Shown here one piece after another: positions 11,280 through 22,822 of a DNA stretch of 26,113 bases. The DNA comes from Saccoglossus kowalevskii (Eukaryota > Hemichordata > Enteropneusta > Harrimaniidae). The notes below the pieces were generated by a model. That model had not been told where the DNA came from. It searched no databases and was given only the letters and a program-made list of their open reading frames with translations. The stretch is taken from contig NW_003122519.1 in the NCBI RefSeq assembly GCF_000003605.2, positions 1 through 26,113 on the forward strand, written 5' to 3'. A program made the position numbers and the translations under genes. How positions within the stretch are numbered: position 1 is the stretch's first letter; each line of letters opens with the position of its first letter.

Positions 11280-13046
11280 CTGCATTCTTTTTTACAGTGA
11301 TGTCAATCATTTATACTGTAAAATCGTAGAATTTTTGTAACTAATTTAATTAATGAAAAGTGTTTTAATTCCTTCTAATTTTCAAGTACAAGTTGTTCAT
11401 GCCGTCGGCACGTAGTGGGTTTTAAGCTGTTAACACACCGTGCGAAGTTGTTCAAAGTGAATGCAAAGTTGTACAAAGTTATTGCAAAGTTGGTAGATGT
11501 ATTTGTATATATGACCTAAGTAGTTGGCATATAGAAAGGCGTAGTTGTAAAGTCGACAAATTAAATAAAAGTTAGTTGAAAGCAGCCTATAGATGTTCAC
11601 ATGAGCTGAGTGTAAAATGTTAGAAAAAAGTGTGCAATGTTTGGGAAAACGAAAGAAATGTTGGCGGAGTTACTTTTATATTTAACCTAAGTCATTGTCA
11701 TGACAACCCCGCAGTTAAATTTCGAAAACATTAAGTAAATGTATCGATAATGCCTCATATATTAGCAGAATATGACAACAGCCAACTGAAAAATCGACAA
11801 CAAACTACATACAAAGTTGCAAAAAGCGATTGCAAAGTTGGTAGTTTCATTCGTGATTTTTACCTGTGATATCATATTAACAAGTCCCATAGTTAAAAGT
11901 TCGAAAATATGAATAAATATTTCTGAAAAAGCTGTTAAATTACCGTAGTGTTACTCCAAGCTTGTAGAGGTCATAGGTCAATCCTAGAATGTACCTGTGC
12001 CAGCGATATCGATTTTAAAACATCCAAAAACATAAAACAGCCGCCAATTCGGCTTAATTTCAAATAATCCATGCAGCTCTGTGGTTAGGTCACCGACGAA
12101 TGTTTAAAGTAAAGTGAAATCGGGCGTGGTTAGTTCTTGCATGAGAGACTCCCTGATTAAACGACCTGTTGAATTTATTTTTTTGTTTCATCACTCATCT
12201 ATAAAATATATAAAACAACGATCCTGCATTCTTTTTTACAGTGATGTCAATCATTTATACTGTAAAATCGTAGAATTTTTGTAACTAATTTAATTAATGA
12301 AAAGTGTTTTAATTCCTTCTAATTTTCAAGTACAAGTTGTTCATGCCGTCGGCACGTAGTGGGTGTTAAGCTGTTAACACACCGTGCGAAGTTGTTCAAA
12401 GTGAATGCAAAGTTGTACAAAGTTATTGCAAAGTTGGTAGATGTATTTGTATATATGACCTAAGTAGTTGGCATATAGAAAGGCGTAGTTGTAAAGTCGA
12501 CAAATTAAATAAAAGTTAGTTGAAAGCAGCCTATAGATGTTCACATGAGCTGAGTGTAAAATGTTAGAAAAAAGTGTGCAATGTTTGGAAAACGAAAGAA
12601 ATGTTGGCGGAGTTACTTTTATATTTAACCTAAGTCATTGTCATGACAACCCCGCAGTTAAATTTCGAAAACATTAAGTAAATGTATCGATAATGCCTCA
12701 TATATTATCAGAATATGACAACAGCCAACTGAAAAATCGACAACAAACTACATACAAAGTTGCAAAAAGCGATTGCAAAGTTGGTAGTTTCATTCGTGAT
12801 TTTTACCTGTGATATCATATTAACAAGTCCCATAGTTAAAAGTTCGAAAATATGAATAAATATTTCTGAAAAAGCTGTTAAATTACCGTAGTGTTACTCC
12901 AAGCTTGTAGAGGTCATAGGTCAATCCTAGAATGTACCTGTGCCAGCGATATCGATTTTAAAACATCCAAAAACATAAAACAGCCGCCAATTCGGCTTAA
13001 TTTCAAATAATCCATGCAGCTTTGTGGTTAGGTCACCGACGAATGT
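11160..13046 (+). repeat. Recent tandem duplication, 944-bp step (end of 12 to end of 14)
   Basis: The block from about 11160 to 12103 is repeated from about 12104 to 13046. Shared rare variants are cactcatctataaaatatat, ctaatttaattaatg, ggcgtagttg, tcaatcctag and cataaaacagcc. About five substitutions or one-base indels distinguish the two. Edges are approximate. Confidence 0.88.
11280..12223 (+). repeat. Satellite monomer 13 (944 bp, haplotype A)
   Basis: It is almost the same as monomer 14, sharing ggcgtagttg, gtcaatcctagaatg, cataaaacagccgcc and ctaatttaattaatg. Private differences are few, for example cagctctgtgg. Confidence 0.96.
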
Positions 13047-13166
13047 TTAAAGTAAAGTGAAATCGTTCGTGGTTAGTTCTTACATGGGAGACTCCCTGAT
13101 TAAACGACCTGTTGAATGTATTTTTTTGTTTCATCACACATCTATAAAACATATAAAACAACGATC
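12224..13166 (+). repeat. Satellite monomer 14 (943 bp, haplotype A)
   Basis: It is a near-duplicate of monomer 13 up to about 13046. Differences seen are gggtgttaag, tttggaaaacg (one base lost), attatcag and atcgttcgtgg. Its tail with cataaaacagcc and ggtcaccgacg also resembles monomer 20. Confidence 0.96.
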
Positions 13167-14131
13167 CTGCATTCTTTTTTACAGTGATGTCAATCATTTA
13201 TAGTGTAAAATCGTAGAATTTTTGTAACTATTGTAATTAATGAAAAGTGTTTTAATTCCTTCTAATTTTCAAGTACAAGTTGTTCATGCCGTCGGCACGT
13301 AGTGGGTTTTAAGCTGTTAACACACCGTGCGAAGTTGTTCAAAGTGAATGCAAAGTTGTACAAAGTTATTGCAAAGTTGTACAAAGTTATTGCAAAGTTG
13401 GTAGATGTATTTGTATATATGACCTAAGTAGTTGGCATTTAGAAAGGCGCAGTTGTAAAGTCGACAAATTAAATAAAAGTTAGTTGAAAGCAGCCTACAG
13501 ATGTTCACATGAGCTGAGTGTAAAATGTTTGAAAAAAGTGTGAAAAGTCTGGGAAAACGAAAGAAATGTTGGCGGAGTTGCTTTTATATTTAACCTAAGT
13601 CATTGTCATGACAACCCCGCAGTTAAATTTCGAAAACATTAAGTAAATGTATCGATAATGCCTCATATATTAGCAGAATATGACAACAGCCAACTGAAAA
13701 ATCGACAACAAACTACATACAAAGTTGCAAAATACGATTGCAAAGTTGGTAGTTTCATTCGTGATTTTTACCTGTGATATCATATTAACAAATCCCATAG
13801 TTAAAAGTTCGAAAATATGAATAAATATTTCTGAAAAAGCTGTTAAATTACCGAAGTGTTACTCCAAGCTTGTAGAGGTCATAGGTCAATTCTAGAATGT
13901 ACCTGTGTCAGCGATATCGATTTTAAAACATCCAAAAACATGAAACAGCCGCCAATTCGGCTTAATTTCAAATAATCCATGCAGCTTTGTGGTTAGGTCA
14001 CCGACGAATGTTTAAAGTAAAGTGAAATCGGTCGTGGTTAGTTCTTGCATGGGAGACTCCCTGATTAAACGACCTGTTGAATTTATTTTTTTGTTTCATC
14101 ACACATCTATAAAACATATAAAACAACGATC
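13167..14131 (+). repeat. Satellite monomer 15 (965 bp, haplotype A, with 21-bp subrepeat gain)
   Basis: This is the longest copy. It carries one additional 21-base internal unit in the CAAAGTT cluster (see 13359-13400), which fully accounts for the extra length. It shares ggcatttagaaagg with monomer 16. Confidence 0.96.
13359..13400 (+). repeat. Two direct copies of a 21-bp subrepeat in monomer 15
   Basis: Positions 13359-13379 and 13380-13400 are identical 21-base units, each built from a CAAAGTTA word followed by a GCAAAGTTG word. Every other monomer has one such unit at this place. The step size equals the 21-base spacing of the words in the ancestral cluster, so slippage or unequal exchange between register-shifted words is the likely origin. 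Confidence 0.97.
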
Positions 14132-15076
14132 CTGCATTCTTTTTTACAGTGATGTCAATCATTTATAGTGTAAAATCGTAGAATTTTTGTAACTATTGTA
14201 ATTAATGAAAAGTGTTTTAATTCCTTCTAATTTTCAAGTACAAGTTGTTCATGCCGTCGGCACGTAGTGGGTTTTAAGCTGTTAACGCACCGTGCGAAGT
14301 TCTTCAAAGTGAATGCAAAGTTGTACAAAGTTATTGCAAAGTTGGTAGATGTATTTGTATATATGACCTAAGTAGTTGGCATTTAGAAAGGCGCAGTTGT
14401 AAAGTCGACAAATTAAATAAAAGTTAGTTGAAAGCAGCCTATAGATGTTCACATGAGCTGAGTGTAAAATGTTAGAAAAAAGTGTGCAATGTTTGGGAAA
14501 ACGAAAGAAATGTTGGCGGAGTTGCTTTTATATTTAACCTAAGTCATTGTCATGACAACCCCGCAGTTAAATTTCGAAAACATTAAGTAAATGTATCGAT
14601 AATGCCTCATATATTAGCAGAAAATGACAACAGCCAACTGAAAAATCGACAACAAACTACATACAAAGTTGCAAAATACGATTGCAAAGTTGGTAGTTTC
14701 ATTCGTGATTTTTACCTGTGATATCATACTAACAAGTCCCATAGTTAAAAGTTCGAAAATAAGAATAAATATTTCTGAAAAAGCTGTTAAATTACCGTAG
14801 TGATACTCCAAGCTTGTAGAGGTCATAGGTCAATTCTAGAATGTACCTGTGCCAGCGATATCGATTTTAAAACATCCAAAATCATGAAATAGCCGCCAAT
14901 TCGGCTTAATTTCAAATAATACATGCAGCTTTGTGGTTAGGTCAACGACCAATGTTTAAAGTAAAGTGAATTTGGGCGTGGTTAGTTCTTGCATGGGAGA
15001 CTCCCTGATTAAACGACCTGTCGAATTTATTTTTTTTGTTTCATCACATATCTATAAAACATATAAAACAACCATC
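14132..15076 (+). repeat. Satellite monomer 16 (945 bp, haplotype A)
   Basis: The head resembles monomer 15 without the extra subrepeat. Private variants include aagttcttcaaag, agaaaatgacaac, atcatactaac and aaaatcatg. Its end, with cacatatctat and aaaacaaccatcctgc, is shared only with the end of monomer 19, three units downstream. Confidence 0.95.
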
Positions 15077-16021
15077 CTGCATTCTTTTTTACAGTGATGT
15101 CAATCATTTATAGTGAAAAATCGTAGAATTTTTGTAACTATTTTAATTAATGAAAAGTGTTTTAATTCCTTCTAATTTTCAAGTACAAGTTGTTCATGCC
15201 GTCGGCACGTAGTGGGTTTTAAGCTGTTAACACTCCGTTCGAAGTTGTTCAAAGTGAATGCAAAGTTGTACAAAGTTATTGCAAAGTTGGTAGATGTATT
15301 TGTATATATGACCTAAGTAGTTGGCATATAGAAAGGCGCAGTTGTAAAGTCGACAAATTAAATAAAAGTTAGTTGAAAGCAGCCTACAGATGTTCACATG
15401 AGCTGAGTGTAAAATGTTAGAAAAAAGTGTGCAAAGTTTGAGAAAACGAAAGAAATGTTGCCGGAGTTGCTTATATATTTAACATAAGTCATTGTCATGA
15501 CAACCCCTCAGTTAAATTTCGAAAACATTAAGTAAATGTATCGATAATGCCTCATATATTAGCAGAATATCACAACAGCCAACTGAAAAATCGACAACAA
15601 ACTACATACAAAGTTGCAAAAAGCGATTGCAAAGTTGGTAGTTTCATTCGTGATTTTTACCTGTGATATCATATTAACAAGTCCCATAGTTAAAAGTTCG
15701 AAAATATGAATAAATATTTCTGAAAAAGCTGTTAAATTTCCGTAGTGTTACTCCAAGCTTGTAGAGGTCATAGGTCAATTCTAGAATGTACCTGTGCCAG
15801 CGATATCGATTTTAAAACATCCAAAAAACATGAAATAGCCGCCAATTCGGCTTAAATTCACATCAGCCATGCGGCTTTGTGGTTAGGTCATCTACGAATG
15901 TTTAAAATAAAGCGCAATCGGGCGTGGTTAGTAATTGCATGGGGGACTCCCTGAATAAACGACCTGTTGAATGTATTTTTTTGTTTCATCACACATATAT
16001 AAAACATATAAAAAAACGATC
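15077..16021 (+). repeat. Satellite monomer 17 (945 bp, divergent tail)
   Basis: The tail contains ttcacatcagccatgcgg, ggtcatctacg, aaaataaagcg and gtaattgcatgggggac. These are shared with monomer 18 and partly with monomer 1. The head (gtgaaaaatcg, gtacaagttg, agcctacagatg) resembles monomer 20. Confidence 0.95.
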
Positions 16022-16966
16022 CTGCATTCTTTTTTACAGTGATGTCAATCATTTATAGTGAAAAATCATAGAATGTTTGTAACTATTTTAATTAATGAAA
16101 AGTGTTTTAATTCCATCTAATTTTCAAGGACAAGTTGTTCATGCCGTCGGCACGTAGTGGGTTTTAAGCTGTTAACACACCGTGCAAAGTTGTTCAAAGT
16201 GAATGCAAAGTTTTACAAAGTTATTGCAAAGTTGGTAGATGTATTTGTATATATGACCTAAGTAGTTGGCATATAGAAACGCGCAGTTGTAAAGTCGACA
16301 AATGAAATAAAAGTTAGTTGAAAGCAGCCTATAGATGTTCTCATGAGCTGAGTGTAAAATGTTAGAAAAAAGGGTGCAAAGTTTGAGAAAACGAAAGAAA
16401 TGTTGCCGGAGTTGCTTATATAGTTAACCTAAGTCATTGTCATGACAACCCCCAGTTAAATTTCGAAAACATTAAGTAAATGCATCGATAATGCCTCATA
16501 TATAAGCAGAATATCACAACAGCCAACTGAAAAATCGACAACAAACTACATACAAAGTTGCAAAAAGCGATTGCAAAGTTGGTAGTTTCATTCGTGATTT
16601 TTACCTGTGATATCATATTAACAAGTCCCATAATTAAAAGTTCGAAAATATGAATAAATATTTCTGAAAAAGCTTTTAAACTTCCGTAGTGTTACTCCAA
16701 GCTTGTCGAGGTCATAGGTCAATTCTAGAATGTACCTGTGCCAGCGATATCGATTTTAAAACATCCAAAAAACATGAAATAGCCGCCAATTCGGCTTAAT
16801 TTCACATCAGCCATGCGGCTTTGTGGTTAGGTCATCTACGAATGTTTAAAATAAAGCGCTATCGGGCGTGGTTAGTAATTGCATGGGAGACTCCCTGAAT
16901 AAACGACCTGTTGAATGTATTTTTTTTGTTTCATCACTCATCTATAAAACATATAAAAAAACGATC
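16022..16966 (+). repeat. Satellite monomer 18 (945 bp, divergent)
   Basis: Variants include aatcatagaatg, gttctcatgagc, gttgccggagttgcttatatag, gaaaaagcttttaaacttccg and gcttgtcgagg. The tail matches monomer 17 (cacatcagccatgcgg, tcatctacg). A second AAGCTT site appears near 16670. Confidence 0.95.
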
Positions 16967-17899
16967 CTGCATTCTTTTTTACAGTGATGTCAATCATTTA
17001 TAGTGAAAAATCGTAGAATTCTTGTAACTATTTTAATTAATGAAAAGTCTTTTAATTCCTAATAATTCCCAAGGACAAGTTGTTCATGCCGTCGGCACGT
17101 AGTGGATTTTAAGCTGTTAACACACCGTGCAAAGTTGTTCAAAGTGAATGCAAAGTTGTACAAAGTTATTGCAAAGTTTGTAGATATATTTGTATATATG
17201 ACCTAAGTAGTTGGCATATAAAACGCGCAGTTGTATGGTCGACATATTAAATAAAAGTTAGTTGAAGCAGCCTATAGATGTTCTCATGAGCTGAGTGTAA
17301 AATGTTAGAAAAAAGTGTGCAAAGTTTGAGAAACGAAGAATGTTGCCGGAGTTGCTTATATATTTAACCTAGTCATGTCATGACACCCCAGTAAATTTCG
17401 AAAACATTAAGTAAATGTATCGATAATACCTCATATATTAGCAGAATATCACAACAGCCAACTGAAAAATTGACAACAAACTACATAGAAAGTTGCAAAA
17501 AGCGATTGCAAAGTTGGTAGTTTAATTCGTGATGTTTACCTGTGATATCATATTAACAAGTCCCATAGTTAAAAGTTCGAAAATATGAATAAATATTTCT
17601 GAAAAAGCTGTTAAATTACCGTAGTGTTACTCCAAGCTTGTAGAGGTCATTGGTCAATTCTAGAAGGTATTTGTGCCAGCGATATCGATTTAAAAGTTCT
17701 GAAAACATGTAATAGCCGCCAATTCGGCTTAATTTCAAATAATCCATGCAGCTTTGTGGTTAGGTCAACGACGAATATTTAAAGTAAAGTGAATTCGGGC
17801 GTGGTTAGTTCTTGCATTGGAGACTCCCTGATTAAACGACCTGTTGAATTTATTTTTTTTGTTTCATCACATATCTATAAAACATATAAAACAACCATC
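16967..17899 (+). repeat. Satellite monomer 19 (933 bp, haplotype B, cluster of one-base losses)
   Basis: At least ten single-base losses fall between about 17220 and 17395, for example gttgaagcagcc, gagaaacgaagaatg, cctagtcatgtcatgacacc and cagtaaattt. The first two thirds resemble monomers 1 and 18 (gttctcatgagc, gttgccggag). The tail is haplotype B and ends like monomer 16. Confidence 0.95.
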
Positions 17900-18843
17900 C
17901 TGCATTCTTTTTTACAGTGATGTCAATCATTTATAGTGAAAAATCGTAGAATTTTTGTAACTATTTTAATTAATGAAAAGTGTTTTAATTCCTTCTAATT
18001 TTCAAGTACAAGTTGTTCATGCCGTCGGCACGTAGTGGGTTTTAAGCTGTTAACACACCGTGCGAAGTTGTTCAAAGTGAATGCAAAGTTGTACACAGTT
18101 ATTGCAAAGTTGGTAGATGTATTTGTATATATGACCTAAGTAGTTGGCATATAGAAAGGCGCAGTTGTAAAGTCGCCAAATTAAATAAAAGTTAGTTGAA
18201 AGCAGCCTACAGATGTTCACATGAGCTGAGTGTAAAATGTTAGAAAAAAGTGTGCAATGTTTGGGAAAACGAAAGAAATGTTGGCGGAGTTACTTTTATA
18301 TTTAACCTAAGTCATTGTCCTGACAACACCGCAGTTAAATTTCGAAAACATTAAGTAAATGTATCGATAATGCTTCATATATTAGCAGAATATTAAAACA
18401 GCCAACTGAAAAATCGACAACAAACTACATACAAAGTTGCAAAAAGCGATTGCAAAGTTGGTAGTTTCATTCGTGATTTTTACCTGTGATATCATATTAA
18501 CAAATCTCATAGTTAAAAGTTCGAAAATATGAATAAATATTTCTGAAAAAGCTGTTAAATTACCGTAGTGTTACTCCAAGCTTGTAGAGGTCATAGGTCA
18601 ATTCTAGAATGTACCTGTGCCAGCGATATCAATTTTAAAACCTCCAAAAACATAAAACAGCCGCCAATTCGGCTTAATTTCAAATAATCCATGCAGCTTT
18701 GTGGTTAGGTCACCGACGAATGTTTAAAGTAAAGTGAAATCGGTCGTGGTTAGTTCTTGCATGGGAGACTCCCTGATTAAACGACCTGTTGAATTTATTT
18801 TTTTGTTTCATCACACATCTATAAAACATATAAAACAACGATC
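17900..18843 (+). repeat. Satellite monomer 20 (944 bp, haplotype A)
   Basis: The head is like monomer 17 (agcctacagatg). The tail is like monomers 14 and 15 (cataaaacagcc, ggtcaccgacg, atcggtcgtgg). One base of the conserved 12-base palindrome is changed (attgtcctgacaac). Confidence 0.95.
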
Positions 18844-19781
18844 CTGCATTCTTTTTTACAGTGATGTCAATCATTTATAGTGTAAAATCGTAGAATTTTT
18901 GTAACTATTGTAATTAATGAAAAGTGTTTTAATTCCTTCTAATTTTCAAGTACAAGTTGTTCATGCCGTCAGCACGTAGTGGGTTTTGAGCAGTTAACAC
19001 ACCGTGCGAAGTTGTTCAAAGTGAATACAAATTTGTACAAAGTTATTGCAAAGTTGGTAGATGTATTTGTATATATGACCTAAGTAGTTGGCATATAGAA
19101 ACGCGCAGTTGTAAAGTCGACAAATTAAATAAAAGTTAGTTGAAAGCAGCCTATAGATGTTCACATGAGCTGAGTGTAAAATGTTAGAAAAAAGTGTGCA
19201 AAGTTTGGGAAAACGAAAGAAATGTTGGCGGAGTTACTTTTATATTTAACCTAAGTCATTGTCATGACAACACCACAGTTAAATTTCGAAAACATTAAGT
19301 AAATGTATCGATAATGCCTCATATATTAGCAGAATATGACAACAGCCAACTGAAAAATTGCCAACAAACTACATACAAAGTTGCAAAAAGCGATTGTAAA
19401 GTTGGTAGTTTCATTCGTGATTTTTACCTGTGATATCATATTAACAAATCCCATAGTTAAAAGTTCGAAAATATGAATAAATATTTCTGAAAAGCTGTTA
19501 AATTACCGTAGTGTTACTCCAAGCTTGCAGAGGTCATCGGTCAATTCTAGAAAGTATTTGTGCCAGCGATATCGATTTAAAAGTTCTGAAAACATGTAAT
19601 AGCCGCCAATTCGGCTGAATTTCAAATAATCCATGCAGCTTTGTGGTTAGGTCACCGACGAAAGTTTAAAGTAAAGTGCAATCGGGCGTGTTATTCTTGC
19701 ATGTTAGACTCCCTGAATAAACGACCTGTTCAATTTATTTTTGTTTCATCACACATCTATAAAACATATAAAACAACGATC
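18844..19781 (+). repeat. Satellite monomer 21 (938 bp, haplotype B)
   Basis: The head resembles monomer 3 (gtcagcacg, ttgagcagttaac, and a disrupted aatttgtac word). The middle is of the caacaccacagtt type and the tail is haplotype B. Small losses near the end (gaaaagctg, ggcgtgttattcttg, shorter T run) explain the length. Confidence 0.95.
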
Positions 19782-20719
19782 GTGCATTCTTTTTTACAGT
19801 GATGTCAATCATTTATAGTGAAAAATCGTAGAATTTTTGTAACTATTTTAATTAATGCAATGTGTTTTAATTCCTTTTCAAGGACAAGTTGTTCATGCCG
19901 TCGGCACGTAGTGGGTTTTGAACAGTTAACACACCGTGCGAAGTTGTTCAAAGTGAATGCAAAGTTGTACAAAGTTATTGCAATTTTGGTAGATGTATTT
20001 GTATATATGACCTAAGTAGTTGGCATATAGAAACGCGCAGTTGTAAAGTCGACATATTAAATAAAAGTTAGTTGAAAGCAGCCTATAGATGTTCACATGA
20101 GCTGAGTGTAAAATGTTAGAAAGAAGTGTGCAAAGTTTGGGAAAACGAATGAAATGTTGGCGGAGTTGCTTTTATATTTAACTTAAGTCATTGTCATGAC
20201 AACCCCGCAGTTAAATTTCGAAAACATTAAGTAAATGTATCGATAATGCCTCATATATTAGCAGAATATGACAACAGCCAACTGAAAAATCGACAACAAA
20301 CTACATACAAAGTTGCAAAATACAATTGCAAAGTTGGTAGTTTAATTCGTGATTTTTACCTGTGATATCATATTAACAAGTCCCATAGTTAAAAGTTCGA
20401 AAATATGAATAAATATTTCTGAAAAAGCTGTTAAATTACCGTAGTGATACACCAAGCTTGTACAGGTCATAGGTCAATTCTAGAATGTACCTGTGCCAGC
20501 GATATCGATTTTTAAACATCCAAAAACATGAAATAGCCGCCAATTCGGCTTAATTTCAAATAATTCATGCAGCTTTGTGGTTAGGTCAACGACGAATGTT
20601 TAAAGTAAAGTGAAATCGGGCGGGGTTAGTTCTTGCATGAGAGACTCCCTGATTAAACGACCTGTTGAATTTATTTTTTTGTTTCATCACACATCTATAA
20701 AACATATAAAACAACGATC
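19782..20719 (+). repeat. Satellite monomer 22 (938 bp, haplotype A)
   Basis: A 6-base loss near 19875 (ttccttttcaagg, where other copies have ttccttctaattttcaagg) accounts for the short length. This loss also creates the only plus-strand open frame over 60 codons, which is therefore accidental. The tail carries gatacacc, gtacagg and catgagagac. Confidence 0.95.
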
Positions 20720-21662
20720 CTGCATTCTTTTTTACAGTGATGTCAATCATTTATACTGTAAAATCGTAGAATTTTTGTAACTATTTTAATTAATGAAAAG
20801 TGTTTTAATTCCTTCTAATTTTCAAGTACAAGTTGTTCATGCCGTCGGCACGTAGTGGGTTTTAAGCTGTTAACACACCGTGCGAAGTTGTTCAAAGAGA
20901 ATGCAAAGTTGTACAAAGTTATTGCAAAGTTGGTAGATGTATTTGTATATATGACCTAAGTAGTTGGCATATAGAAACGCGCAGTTGTAAAGTCGACACA
21001 TTTAATAAAAGTTAGTTGAAAGCGGCCTATAGATGTTCACATGAGCTGTGTGTAAAATGTTAGAAAAAAGTGTGCAAAGTTTGGGAAAACGAAAGAAATG
21101 TTGGCGGAGTTACTTTTATATTTAACCTAAGTCATTGTCATGACAACACCACAGTTAAATTTCGAAAACATTAAGTAAATGTATCGATAATGCCTCATAT
21201 ATTAGCAGAATATGACAACAGCCAACTGAAAAATCGACAACAAACTACATACAAAGTTGCAAAAAGCGATTGCAAAGTTGGTAGTTTCATTCGTGATTTT
21301 TACCTGTGATATCATATTAACAAATCCCATAGTTAAAAGTTCGAAAATATGAATAAATATTTCTGAAAAAGCTGTTAAATTACCGTAGTGTTACTCCAAG
21401 CTTGTAGCGGTCATCGGTCAATTCTAGAAGGTATTTGTGCCAGCGATATCGATTTAAAAGTTCTGAAAACATGTAATAGCCGCCAATTCGGCTTAATTTC
21501 AAATAATCCATGCAGCTTTGTGGCTAGGTCAACGACGAATGTTTAAAGTAAAGTGCAATCGGGCGTGGTTATTTCTTGCATGGGAGACTCCCTGATTAAA
21601 CGACCTGTTGAATTTATTTTTTTGTTTCATCACACATCAATAAAACATATAAAACAACGATC
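20720..21662 (+). repeat. Satellite monomer 23 (943 bp, haplotype B)
   Basis: It resembles monomers 4 and 27: tactgtaaaatcg head, gagctgtgtgt, caacaccacagtt and haplotype B tail. It combines the B block with ggtcaacgacg, which is otherwise typical of haplotype A copies, so it is another mosaic. Confidence 0.95.
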
Positions 21663-22605
21663 CTGCATTCTTTTTTACAGTGATGTCAATCATTTATAGT
21701 GAAAAATCGTAGAATTTTTGTAACTATTTTAATTAATGCAAAGTGTTTTAATTCCTTCTAATTTTCAAGGACAAGTTGTTCATGCCGTCGGCACGTAGTG
21801 GGTTTTGAACTGTTAACACACCGTGCGAAGTTGTTCAAAGTGAATGCAAAGTTGTACAAAGTTATTGCAAAGTTGGTAGATGTATTTGTATATATGACCT
21901 AAGTAGTTGGCATATAGAAACGCGCAGTTGTAAAGTCGACAAATTAAATAAAAGTTAGTTGAAAGCAGCCTATAGATGTTCACATGAGCTGTGTGTAAAA
22001 TGTTAGAAAAAAGTGTGCAATGTTTGGGAAAACGAAAGAAATGTTGACGGAGTTGCTTTTATATTTAACCTAAGTCATTGTCATGACAACCCCGCAGTTA
22101 AATTTCGAAAACATTAAGTAAATGTATCGATAATGCCTCATATATTAGCAGAATATGACAACAGCCAACTGAAAAATCGACAACAAACTACATACAAAGT
22201 TGCAAAAAGCGATTGCAAAGTTGGTAGTTTAATTCGTGATTTTTACCTGTGATATCATATTAACAAATCCCATAGTTAAAAGTTCGAAAATATGAATAAA
22301 TATTTCTGAAAAAGCTGTTAAATTACCGTAGTGATACTCCAAGCTTGTAGAGGTCATAGGTCAATTCAAGAATGTACCTGTGCCAGCGATATCGATTTTA
22401 AAACATCCAAAAACATGAAATAGCCGCCAATTCGGTTTAATATCAAATAATTCATGCAGCTTTGTGGTTAGGTCAACGACGAATGTTTAAAGTAAAGTGA
22501 AATCGGGCGTGGTTATTTCTTACATGGGAGACTCCCTGAATAAACGACCTGTTCAATTTATTTTTTGTTTCATCACACATCTATAAAACATATAAAACAA
22601 CGATC
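21663..22605 (+). repeat. Satellite monomer 24 (943 bp, haplotype A)
   Basis: The head is caaggacaagttg and ttgaactgttaac, with gagctgtgtgt as in monomers 4, 6 and 23. The tail is haplotype A until gtgaaatcggg, then switches to ggttatttctt and gaataaacgacctgttcaa, the ending normally seen with haplotype B. Confidence 0.95.
22526..22536. repeat. Inverted repeat GGGAG-A-CTCCC (shown in monomer 24)
   Basis: Perfect five-base arms around a central A. It recurs in most copies. Variants tgagagactccc (3, 12, 13, 22, 26) and ttggagactccc (19, 25) break the left arm. Confidence 0.8.
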
Positions 22606-22725
22606 CTGTATTCTTTTTTACAGTGATGTCAATCATTTATAGTGAAAAATCGTAGAATTTTTGTAACTATTTTAATTAATGCAAAGTGTTTTAATTCCTT
22701 CTAATTTTCAAGGACAAGTTGTTCA

Positions 22726-22736
22726 TGCCGTCGGCA
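22726..22736. repeat. Inverted repeat TGCCG-T-CGGCA (shown in monomer 25)
   Basis: Five-base arms flank a single central T. It is present in most copies. Monomers 3, 9-11, 21 and 26 read gtcagcacg instead, which breaks one arm by a CG-to-CA change. Confidence 0.85.
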
Positions 22737-22767
22737 CGTAGTGGGTTTTGAACAGGTAACACACCGT

Positions 22768-22822
22768 GCGAAGTTGTTCAAAGTGAATGCAAAGTTGTAC
22801 AAAGTTATTGCAAAGTTGGTAG
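22768..22822 (+). repeat. Phased CAAAGTT subrepeat cluster (shown in monomer 25)
   Basis: Five related words begin at 22769 (CGAAGTTG), 22779 (CAAAGTG), 22790 (CAAAGTTG), 22800 (CAAAGTTA) and 22811 (CAAAGTTG). Steps are 10, 11, 10 and 11 bases, so every second word is 21 bases apart and the mean spacing is 10.5 bases, one turn of B-DNA. The cluster is present in every monomer at about offset 160-215. It may be a remnant of the short repeat from which the monomer grew, or a site where a protein or bend is placed on one face of the helix. Both readings are inference. Confidence 0.9.

Noticed and set aside
19818-20015. Plus-strand frame of 65 codons
   Set aside because: It exists only because of a private 6-base deletion and substitutions in monomer 22 and is absent from all other copies.
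22672-22679. Transposon ends or target-site duplications at the palindromes
   Set aside because: The palindromes are short and internal to every unit. No long terminal repeats, inverted ends or transposase-like frames were seen.
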